Position numbers and translations under genes: made by a program
From: an uncultured Erysipelotrichaceae bacterium
GTDB lineage: Bacteria > Bacillota_I > Bacilli_A > Erysipelotrichales > Erysipelotrichaceae
Reading direction: 5' to 3'
NCBI GenBank assembly: GCA_934675465.1
Contig: CAKUQM010000041.1
Coordinates: 1-13,697 of the forward strand
DNA: 13,697 nt
The notes under the pieces: model-generated
What the model saw: the letters and a program-made list of their open reading frames with translations, nothing else
Databases searched by the model: none
What the model was told of the DNA's origin: nothing
In this document: positions 5,812 through 12,176 of the stretch, in pieces
How positions within the stretch are numbered: position 1 is the first letter of the stretch
Layout: the number at the start of each line of letters is the position of its first letter

Positions 5812-6522
5812 GTAAAGACCGCTGCCAGTTATATTATATCTGACAGCTTTTTTATTTGGCACAGCCAGCATATTTTCAATATCTGCTAAAGTCTTTTTAC
5901 CCCTACCCAAATCAATCAAAGTACCAACCATGATTCTTACCATATTCTTAAGAAAACCATCACCAGTTACTGTAATTGTCAATAAGTCTTTCTTCCTAGT
6001 TATCTTGAATTCGGTAATAGTACGAGTTTGATCAATCTTATCTTCATAAGGAGTTGTATTAAAACTTGAGAAATCATGAGTGCCCAAGTATAACTTAGCA
6101 CCCTCTTTCATCAAATCTAAATCTAATTTGTAATGACATTGATAAGCGAAACCATCCAAGAAAACATCGTATTCACCGATGTTAATTAAATATTTATAGG
6201 TCTTATTCTTTACATTAAAACGAGCATGAAAGTTCTGAGAAACCACTTCCGCCTTAATAACATGAATGTCCTTGTTAGTTAAAGAATTTAAAGCCCCTTT
6301 TAGTCTATAAGGATCCATTTCCTTGTCATTATCGAAATGAAATACTTGCCCATAAGCATGAACCTTAGCATCTGTTCTTGATGCCATAATAATTCTAATA
6401 TCCTCACGGAATATTTCCTTTAAAGCTTTTTCAATATTATCTTGAATTGTAGGACCATTGGGCTGTGATTGAAAGCCTACATAATTATTGCCATTATAGG
6501 CTATTGTTACCTTATATCTCAT
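5791..6522 (-). CDS. truA: tRNA pseudouridine(38-40) synthase TruA
   Basis: A 243-residue TruA, the normal bacterial length. It isomerises uridines 38-40 in the anticodon stem-loop of many tRNAs. Landmarks: N-terminal RYKVTIAYNG, TIQDNIEKAL, the catalytic motif SRTDAKVHAYGQ with Asp51, FHARF, KTYKY, GTHDFSSF, GDGFLKNMVRIMVGTL and the terminal SGLYLYKIRY. The usual GRTDAGVHA reads SRTDAKVHA, two changes next to the invariant Asp. I chose the ATG at 6522, which overlaps the ecfT stop as ATGA and aligns with family starts (RYK..IAYNG); an upstream ATG at 6558 would add 12 residues inside ecfT. No Shine-Dalgarno is seen, so it probably relies on translational coupling. Last gene of the ecfA1-ecfA2-ecfT-truA operon, a combination common in Firmicutes. 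Its last codons carry, on the other strand, the terminator of the converging gene. Confidence 0.95.
   Translation of the reverse strand: MRYKVTIAYNGNNYVGFQSQPNGPTIQDNIEKALKEIFREDIRIIMASRTDAKVHAYGQVFHFDNDKEMDPYRLKGALNSLTNKDIHVIKAEVVSQNFHARFNVKNKTYKYLINIGEYDVFLDGFAYQCHYKLDLDLMKEGAKLYLGTHDFSSFNTTPYEDKIDQTRTITEFKITRKKDLLTITVTGDGFLKNMVRIMVGTLIDLGRGKKTLADIENMLAVPNKKAVRYNITGSGLYLYKIRY
5821..5853 (+). terminator. Intrinsic terminator of the LD-carboxypeptidase gene, embedded in truA
   Basis: GCTGCCAG (5821-5828) and CTGACAGC (5840-5847) pair at 7 of 8 positions around an 11-nt loop and are followed by six T. It starts 9 bp after the stop at 5811. The same bases encode the conserved C-terminal region of TruA on the minus strand. 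Confidence 0.75.
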
Positions 6523-7319
6523 AAGAAAAATCTTGAGGCAATAGAGAACGCAAGACAAACATTAGCTAAGATAATAAAGATGATATCCCTAGCACCTATC
6601 TTTAAAACATGATAGCGAGTTCTTTCTTTATCAGGAACATAACCTCTAGCTTCCATCGCATCAGCTAATTCATAAGCTCTTTGGAAAGCTACAGTAAATA
6701 ATGGAATTATCAAAGATAAAATCGCATTAATCTTTTCTTTTAGTTTGCCCTCATCAAAATCAACACCACGAGACTTTTGTGAATTCATGATGCGCATTGT
6801 TTCTTCAATAATAGTAGGAATAAAACGTAGGGCAATCGAAATCATCATAGCCACTTCATGATATGGAAAGTGGAACACTTTTAATGGTGACAATAACGAT
6901 TCAATACCAAGTGTTAAATCTAAAGGCTTGGTAGTAGCAGTTAAAGTAGTGGTTACCATAATCATCAATAATAGTCTAACTACAATATATAAGGTATTAA
7001 AGATGGCATCACTATATAAAATAAAACCACCAATCGTTAATAATTCAGATCCTGTTTTGATAGTTAGACAATTGATTATTAACAGGAATAACATCATAAA
7101 CATTGTTGATTTTAATGTCTTAAGTACTAAACTTAATTTTACTTTAGCTAAGAAAACAACAATTAAAATAACTGCTCCTAGTACTCCATATACAAGCCAT
7201 GAATCAGGCACAAAGATAGCGATAATCATCGCAAACATCGCAGCTATCTTGGCACGAGGGTCAAGTTTATGAATAATTGAATTAACAGGAATATATTTAC
7301 CAAATACTAAATTGTTCAT
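6519..7319 (-). CDS. ecfT: ECF transporter transmembrane scaffold EcfT
   Basis: A 266-residue EcfT. In group II ECF transporters it joins the EcfA1-EcfA2 ATPases to interchangeable substrate-binding S components for vitamins and metals. The hydrophobic N-terminal half (about residues 25-125) contains several membrane helices. The two coupling-helix signatures are present: SRG at 183-185 (in QKSRGVDF) and ARG at 224-226 (in MEARGY). The N-terminus FGKYIPVNSIIHKLDPRAKI is typical. AAAGGAG lies 8 nt before the ATG at 7319, which overlaps the ecfA2 TGA as ATGA; its own TGA overlaps the truA ATG in the same way. No S-component gene is in the window, so its substrates cannot be told from here. Confidence 0.95.
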   Translation of the reverse strand: MNNLVFGKYIPVNSIIHKLDPRAKIAAMFAMIIAIFVPDSWLVYGVLGAVILIVVFLAKVKLSLVLKTLKSTMFMMLFLLIINCLTIKTGSELLTIGGFILYSDAIFNTLYIVVRLLLMIMVTTTLTATTKPLDLTLGIESLLSPLKVFHFPYHEVAMMISIALRFIPTIIEETMRIMNSQKSRGVDFDEGKLKEKINAILSLIIPLFTVAFQRAYELADAMEARGYVPDKERTRYHVLKIGARDIIFIILANVCLAFSIASRFFL

Positions 7320-8170
7320 TTCTTAAGCTCCTTTGATAAATACTTTGCCAACTCATCAATTGTACGCACATTTGATGGTATCTTAAATCCCTTATCATTT
7401 AAAGCATTCTTAACACTTAAAATCTTTGGTTCTAGAATATTAAATACTTTGACTTTCTCTTTATCATTAAATAATTCTAAGGTGTTACCACTATATTTAA
7501 CCTCACCATCAGCCATCAAAACCGTATTATCAGCATAGTTATAGACAATCTCATTATCATGGGTAACCAAAATAACCGTAATGCCAGCCTTCTTATTTAA
7601 CTTAACAAACAAGTCAATCATTTCCTGACTTCCCTTTGGATCAAGTCCTGCAGTAGGCTCATCTAAGACAATGATTTTTGGTTCTAGAGCTAAAATACCT
7701 GCAATAGCGATTCTTCTTTTTTGACCACCTGATAAGTCAAATGGTGAAGTTTCATAATAACTTTCATCAATACCAACCATCTTTAATGCTAATTTAGCCT
7801 TGGCAATAGCTTCTTGTTCACTAGCACCATAATTCTTAGGACCAAAGGCAACATCTTTTAGAATTGTTTCTTCAAACAATTGATATTCAGAGAATTGGAA
7901 AACAAGGCCAACTTTCTTTCTTAAGGCCTTTAACCCCTTGTTTTTCTTACCAGGCAAGATAATGGTATCTTCAATCTCTAAAGAACCACTACTAGGCACT
8001 AATAAAGCGTTTAGATGCTCAACTAAAGTAGACTTACCACTACCTGTTTTACCAATGATAGCTGTAATCTTATCTTCTTCAATATTTAAATTTATATCTT
8101 TTAGGGCATGGTGAGCATAAGGCATACCCTCATCATAGATATAACTTAATGATTTGAATGTAATTGCCAT
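7316..8170 (-). CDS. ecfA2: ECF transporter ATPase EcfA2
   Basis: A 284-residue ABC ATPase of the energising module of ECF transporters, at the cytoplasmic face of the membrane. Motifs: Walker A GKTGSGKST (40-48), Q-loop FQFSEYQLFE with Gln92, signature LSGGQKRR (146-153), Walker B IIVLDEPTAGLDP with Asp170/Glu171, and switch His204 (THD). The tyrosine-containing FSEYQLF Q-loop and DEPTAGLDP distinguish EcfA2 from EcfA1. The ~75 residues after the switch form the usual C-terminal dimerisation region. It overlaps ecfA1 by 25 bp and ecfT by 3 bp; a weak GGTGGAAG precedes the ATG. The pairing with EcfA1, EcfT and TruA makes the assignment firm. Confidence 0.96.
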   Translation of the reverse strand: MAITFKSLSYIYDEGMPYAHHALKDINLNIEEDKITAIIGKTGSGKSTLVEHLNALLVPSSGSLEIEDTIILPGKKNKGLKALRKKVGLVFQFSEYQLFEETILKDVAFGPKNYGASEQEAIAKAKLALKMVGIDESYYETSPFDLSGGQKRRIAIAGILALEPKIIVLDEPTAGLDPKGSQEMIDLFVKLNKKAGITVILVTHDNEIVYNYADNTVLMADGEVKYSGNTLELFNDKEKVKVFNILEPKILSVKNALNDKGFKIPSNVRTIDELAKYLSKELKK

Positions 8171-8970
8171 AATTCTTCCACCATTTCATTTATTTCACTA
8201 CCCTTTAATTTAATATGTTCTCTCTTAAGAGCTTCCTTAAGCTTTAAATTAAAAGGAATATCAAGTTCAATTTTTCTTAATTCATCAGCATGCTTAAATA
8301 CTTCACTTGGCTTATCATGCATAAAGATTTCACCTTGATTCAAGACAATACAATCGCTAGATTGTAATACTTCTTCAATATCATGAGTAATTGAAATGAT
8401 AGTAAAAGAACCATCACTGTGTAATTTACGCATAATATCTTTAATATCTTTTTTACCTCTTGGATCTAACATCGAAGTAGCTTCATCAAAAATAATAATG
8501 TCCGGATTCATTGCCAAGACACCCGCAATAGCCACTCTTTGTTTCTGACCACCAGATAAGGCAGTAGGTTCTTTATCTAAGAATTCCTCAAGTCCTACTT
8601 CCTTAGCATATTTATTGATAATATCATCCATATCACCTTGAGGAACCATATGATTTTCAAGTCCAAAGGCAATATCATCTCTTACGGTTGATCCAATAAA
8701 TTGGTTATCAGGGTTTTGGAAAACAATTCCAATCTTTTCTCTTATCTTGTAAACATTCTCTTCATTTAGTTCAAGACCATCAATTTTGATAGATCCACTC
8801 TTAGCTTCTAATAATCCAATTAATAATCTAGCAAGAGTAGATTTACCACTGCCATTGTGACCAATGATAGTAACATAGTCTCCTTTTTTGATATCAAAGG
8901 AAATGTTTTTAATAACTTTCTTGGTTTCGTTATAGGAAAAATCTAGATTTTTTACTTCTATTAAACTCAT
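8146..8970 (-). CDS. ecfA1: ECF transporter ATPase EcfA1
   Basis: A 274-residue ABC ATPase and first gene of the ECF operon. Motifs: Walker A GHNGSGKST (37-45), Q-loop FQNPDNQF with Gln85, signature LSGGQKQR (138-145), Walker B IIIFDEATSMLDP with Asp162/Glu163, and switch His196 (THD). The FQNPDNQ loop and the DEATSMLDP form are characteristic of EcfA1, which pairs asymmetrically with EcfA2. The ATG at 8970 begins the conserved SLIEVKNLDFSY. There is no Shine-Dalgarno: the 7 nt ATACCAC separate a perfect TATAAT (8978-8983) from the ATG, so the operon message may start at its start codon. In many Firmicutes this operon follows rplQ; here it instead faces divergent fba. Confidence 0.96.
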   Translation of the reverse strand: MSLIEVKNLDFSYNETKKVIKNISFDIKKGDYVTIIGHNGSGKSTLARLLIGLLEAKSGSIKIDGLELNEENVYKIREKIGIVFQNPDNQFIGSTVRDDIAFGLENHMVPQGDMDDIINKYAKEVGLEEFLDKEPTALSGGQKQRVAIAGVLAMNPDIIIFDEATSMLDPRGKKDIKDIMRKLHSDGSFTIISITHDIEEVLQSSDCIVLNQGEIFMHDKPSEVFKHADELRKIELDIPFNLKLKEALKREHIKLKGSEINEMVEELWQLHSNH

Positions 8971-8977
8971 GTGGTAT

Positions 8978-8983
8978 ATTATA
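8978..8983 (-). promoter_or_regulatory. -10 box of the ecf-truA operon
   Basis: Perfect TATAAT on the minus strand, ending 7 nt before the ecfA1 ATG. The -35 zone is weak (TTCAAC at 9002-9007 with an 18-bp spacer) and overlaps the region used by the divergent fba promoter. Confidence 0.55.
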
Positions 8984-8994
8984 ACTCATTTTAT

Positions 8995-9045
8995 TTATTA
9001 AGTTGAATTCTTTGGTATATAATTATGGAGGTAAATAAGAAGGAG
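8995..9045 (+). promoter_or_regulatory. fba promoter and ribosome binding site
   Basis: TATAAT at 9018-9023, with TTATTA (8995-9000) 17 bp upstream as a weak -35. Expected start near 9030. AAGGAG (9040-9045) lies 7 nt before the ATG at 9053. A second strong Shine-Dalgarno-like GGAGG occurs at 9027-9031, at or before the predicted start site, and is probably not used. Confidence 0.6.
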
Positions 9046-9052
9046 AAAAATT

Positions 9053-10018
9053 ATGCCATTAGTTACTACTAAAGAAATGTTTGAGAAAGCTTACGAAGGC
9101 GGTTACGCTATTGGTGCTTTCAACGTAAACAACATGGAAATTATCCAAGGTATTACTGAAGCTGCAAAGGAATGCAACGCACCAGTAATTCTACAAGTTT
9201 CAAAAGGAGCTAGAGCTTACGCTAATAGAACTTATTTAGTTAAATTAGTTGAAGCAGCTGTAATTGAAACAGGTCTTCCAATTGCTTTACACTTAGACCA
9301 TGGTGATTCATTCGAAACATGTAAAGAGTGTGTTGATGATGGTTTCACATCTGTTATGATTGATGCTTCTAGCAAATCTCTAGAAGAAAATATTGAAATT
9401 ACTAAGAAGGTTGTAGAATACGCACATGCTCATGGTGTTGTAGTTGAAGCTGAGCTTGGTACATTAGCTGGTGTTGAAGATGAAGTTAAGGTTGATGCTG
9501 CTGATTCTTCTTACACTCGTCCAGAAGACGTTGAAAGATTCGTTAAGGAAACTGGTTGTGACTCACTAGCAATCGCTATCGGTACTTCTCATGGTGCTTA
9601 CAAGTTCACTCCTGAACAATGTACAAGAAATGAAGAAGGCGTTCTAGTACCTCCACCTCTAAGATTTGATATCCTTGAAGAAGTTCAAAAGAGACTTCCT
9701 GGATTCCCAATCGTTCTTCATGGTTCTTCAAGTGTTCCTCAAGAATACGTTAAGATGATCAATGAACACGGTGGTAAGATGCCAGATGCTGTTGGTATCC
9801 CTGAATCTCAATTAAGAGAAGCTGCTAAGATGGCTGTATGTAAGATTAACATTGACTCAGACTTAAGACTTGCTATGACAGGTACAATCAGAAAGTTCTT
9901 CGATGAACACCCTGAAAAGTTTGACCCAAGAGAATACTTAAAGCCAGCTAGAAACAACATCAAGGAACTTGTTAAGCACAAGATTACTGATGTTCTAGGT
10001 TGCGATCACAAGGCATAA
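9053..10018 (+). CDS. fba: Class II fructose-1,6-bisphosphate aldolase
   Basis: A complete 321-residue zinc-dependent aldolase, cleaving fructose-1,6-bisphosphate to dihydroxyacetone phosphate and glyceraldehyde-3-phosphate in glycolysis. Landmarks: GAFNVNN (21-27), LHLDHGDSFE (79-88) with catalytic Asp82 and zinc ligand His83, VEAELG (131-136), AIGTSHG with His180, VLHGSSS with His223, and KINIDSDLR for phosphate binding. It is set in its own transcription unit between a promoter at 8995-9023 and a terminator at 10025-10049. Its codons are visibly richer in C-ending Phe, Asn and His triplets than those of neighbours, as expected for an abundant protein (by eye, not computed). Close relatives act on tagatose bisphosphate or sulfo-sugars, but the setting and length favour the glycolytic enzyme. 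Confidence 0.95.
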   Translation: MPLVTTKEMFEKAYEGGYAIGAFNVNNMEIIQGITEAAKECNAPVILQVSKGARAYANRTYLVKLVEAAVIETGLPIALHLDHGDSFETCKECVDDGFTSVMIDASSKSLEENIEITKKVVEYAHAHGVVVEAELGTLAGVEDEVKVDAADSSYTRPEDVERFVKETGCDSLAIAIGTSHGAYKFTPEQCTRNEEGVLVPPPLRFDILEEVQKRLPGFPIVLHGSSSVPQEYVKMINEHGGKMPDAVGIPESQLREAAKMAVCKINIDSDLRLAMTGTIRKFFDEHPEKFDPREYLKPARNNIKELVKHKITDVLGCDHKA

Positions 10019-10024
10019 GAATTC

Positions 10025-10049
10025 AAAGCTCCCAAGTGGAGCTTTTCTT
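10025..10049 (+). terminator. Intrinsic terminator of fba
   Basis: AAAGCTCC and GGAGCTTT form an 8-bp perfect stem around CAAGT, followed by TCTT. It begins 6 bp after the fba stop. Confidence 0.85.
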
Positions 10050-10069
10050 ATACCCAAAATGATATTTTA

Positions 10070-10123
10070 GGAAAAACGTACAAAAATAAGGTCAAATTAT
10101 ATTGGAAAATGTACAAAGAAAAT
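10070..10123. repeat. Approximate direct repeat between fba and gatD
   Basis: Two related segments, GGAAAAACGTACAAAAATAA (10070-10089) and GGAAAATGTACAAAGAAAAT (10104-10123), share GGAAAA and GTACAAA and start 34 bp apart. The 87 bp between the two facing terminators otherwise hold no gene. This may be chance in A-rich DNA. Confidence 0.3.
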
Positions 10124-10136
10124 ACATTCATTCTTT

Positions 10137-10163
10137 AAAAAAGAGGAAGTTAATCTCCCTCTT
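10137..10163 (-). terminator. Intrinsic terminator of the metG-murT-gatD operon
   Basis: On the minus strand, AAGAGGGA and TTCCTCTT form an 8-bp stem (one G-U) around a 7-nt loop, running into TTTT. It lies 6 bp after the gatD stop at 10170. Confidence 0.8.
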
Positions 10164-10169
10164 AGTACT

Positions 10170-10850
10170 TTATTTAATTCTTTCCTTTAATGCATTCAAA
10201 GTAACTTCATAACTATCTTCTTCGTAAGGATAATCTATAGCTTTAAGATCTCTTTTTAAAAGCTTAGAAACAATATGATTCATTAAACATGGATTCTTAA
10301 CCAAGATTGGACCAATAATATGAGTTCCATAGAAATTATCAACATGATATCCTTCATACTTATTATCAACAAGATTGTTGTCTTTAAACAAGTAATCGAA
10401 CAATTTAATATCTTCTTTTTCTTCAATATGAGAACATTTATTGATAAAGCCAACTACTTCACCAATATCATCGTTTTTAACAATCACATCACCTGTATAT
10501 CTTTTATCAGTTAATGTGGTTTTAATTGGTACGATATTTAAAGCTTTATGCCCAGCAATCTTTTCGCCCAACAGTTCCATCGCATTGCCAGTAAAGAAGA
10601 TAATTCCCTTAGACTTTATTAAGTTATCTTTACGTTTTAATAAATCATTTAACGCAACCATTTGATTCTTTTCAGTACCACTGCCACAATAGATGAAATC
10701 ATATTGAGTAAAATCAATTTGATCACCAATTGTCTTTTTATCAACAATAACTTCTTCACCTTGGTCTTCTAAATGCTTAGCCAATACAATGACATTACCA
10801 TATTCGCCATAAAGATTCATTAAATCATAGTATAAATGTAAAATCTTCAT
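10170..10850 (-). CDS. gatD: GatD-like subunit of a MurT/GatD complex, lacking the expected glutaminase residues
   Basis: A 226-residue CobB/CobQ-type glutamine-amidotransferase-like protein. Classical GatD hydrolyses glutamine and passes ammonia to MurT, which amidates the D-Glu alpha-carboxyl of lipid II. The fold markers are present: HLYYDLMNLYGEYGN (5-19), DFIYCGSGTEKNQ (51-63), GIIFFTGNAMELLG (82-95) and GTHIIGPILVKNP (175-187). The nucleophile elbow, normally 'ICGGYQLLG', reads FTGNAMELLG with no Cys (Thr87 nearest), and the 'GTYxHGP' motif reads GTHIIGP, so Ile179 stands where the catalytic His belongs. The usual 'GFENHxGRT' also reads GFINKCSHIE. It may be a non-hydrolysing partner or use another nucleophile (inference). 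Its ATG overlaps the murT stop (TAATG), and GAGGTG lies 10 nt upstream. Confidence 0.8.
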   Translation of the reverse strand: MKILHLYYDLMNLYGEYGNVIVLAKHLEDQGEEVIVDKKTIGDQIDFTQYDFIYCGSGTEKNQMVALNDLLKRKDNLIKSKGIIFFTGNAMELLGEKIAGHKALNIVPIKTTLTDKRYTGDVIVKNDDIGEVVGFINKCSHIEEKEDIKLFDYLFKDNNLVDNKYEGYHVDNFYGTHIIGPILVKNPCLMNHIVSKLLKRDLKAIDYPYEEDSYEVTLNALKERIK

Positions 10851-12172
10851 TATTTAAGCACCTCCACCCTATTCAACAACTTATGTTGATCAGAGAAACA
10901 AGTAATCGCATAAATATGACCAATCGTATTATCCTTTAGATAATTAACCGCGGTCTCAATATCCTTTTCTAGATATACCTTATTAAAGTCAATACCTGCA
11001 TATAAGAATCTTTCAGCAACATCACTGGCATATCTGCCAGTCAAGACAATCTTCTTGATATTAGGACTATTCAATAATTCAAAATCAATATCCCACAACC
11101 AAGATGTTTCACTAGTAAAATATTTTCTAGAAATCGCATCAACCATCACGAATGCTGTGACATCTTTCTTATAATTTGTTGCTACTCTTAAAGATTGATC
11201 ATAAGAAATAGAATTTTCATGCTTAGAAGTTAATAAAGTTCCATAATTATTGCCAACCTTAAATTCAACTACACGACCATTCTTAAGAATATAGTTATTT
11301 AGTGTATCTACAATAATTTTAGAATCTACTCCTAATTCTCTACAAATTGAGTAACAAGCCAAGATATTATAGGCATTATAGATACTCTTTAAAGCTAATG
11401 AAATTTTATATTCACCATCAATAATTAAGTAGCCTTCATCTAAATTTACATCGGTAATGTGATACTTAGGCTCATGACGCTTATAATCGCAAACCGTACA
11501 CTTATAAGAACCAATATGTCCATAATGATGATAATCATAAACTAATTTATTCTTACATTTAGGACAATACTTGCCATCATCATAGACACTAGTATTCTCT
11601 TTAGTTGAATCCTTATATTTGTCAATGCCAAAATAGATATCATCATTATCACCAAAGGCATTAACCAAAGGATCATCACTGTTCAATAATAACTTGCAAC
11701 CATCATGGATACTGTCCTTGATAATATCAAACATCCACTCTGGATGACCATTTCTAGTCATTTGATCACGATAAAGATTAGTAATTACATAATAAGTTGG
11801 CACAAAATGCTTAAAAGTATGTCTTGCATATCTCTCATCAGACTCAAGTAAAACAACATCCTTCTTTACATTGCCCTTTAAGTCAGCATTATCAAGAATA
11901 AAAGTTGTAACACCCTCTATTTGATTTGAACCTTCACCATTATAGGCAACCGATAAGCCACTCTTATCAAGTACTGCCTTAATCATCTCAACCGTACTTG
12001 TCTTACCATTGGAACCAGTTACCGCGATAACATATTTAGGTAACTTCACTTCACTCAAGATATTAGGATCAATCTTTAAAGCTATCTTTCCTGGTAAGCT
12101 AGAGCCCTTGCCAACTAATTTGCCAATTACTCTTACAATCTTACAAACAATTATCGCCAATACTTTTTTCAT
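10850..12172 (-). CDS. murT: MurT-like lipid II ligase subunit
   Basis: A 440-residue Mur-ligase-like protein with the MurT layout: an N-terminal hydrophobic/basic stretch, ATP-binding GSNGKTST (53-60), the LLESDE and TNLYRDQ motifs (109-136), LNSDDP (164-169), the MurT-specific Cys4 ribbon (Cys203, 206, 225, 228), NAYNILA (266-272) and a C-terminal MurT/DUF1727 domain with WLWDIDFE (358-365). Asp361 matches the conserved Asp proposed to act with GatD. In canonical MurT this domain also has a 'KNPAG' motif; here the site reads KHENS (317-321). MurT ATP-dependently activates the D-Glu alpha-carboxyl of lipid II at the membrane. I chose the ATG at 12172, 4 bp after the metG stop; a longer frame to 12244 would overlap metG. 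No Shine-Dalgarno, so probably coupled to metG. Confidence 0.88.
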   Translation of the reverse strand: MKKVLAIIVCKIVRVIGKLVGKGSSLPGKIALKIDPNILSEVKLPKYVIAVTGSNGKTSTVEMIKAVLDKSGLSVAYNGEGSNQIEGVTTFILDNADLKGNVKKDVVLLESDERYARHTFKHFVPTYYVITNLYRDQMTRNGHPEWMFDIIKDSIHDGCKLLLNSDDPLVNAFGDNDDIYFGIDKYKDSTKENTSVYDDGKYCPKCKNKLVYDYHHYGHIGSYKCTVCDYKRHEPKYHITDVNLDEGYLIIDGEYKISLALKSIYNAYNILACYSICRELGVDSKIIVDTLNNYILKNGRVVEFKVGNNYGTLLTSKHENSISYDQSLRVATNYKKDVTAFVMVDAISRKYFTSETSWLWDIDFELLNSPNIKKIVLTGRYASDVAERFLYAGIDFNKVYLEKDIETAVNYLKDNTIGHIYAITCFSDQHKLLNRVEVLK

Positions 12173-12176
12173 AAGC

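Noticed and set aside
6523..6558. An upstream ATG for truA adding 12 residues
   Set aside because: It lies inside ecfT and is not part of the conserved family N-terminus; the ATGA overlap at 6519-6522 explains the true start.
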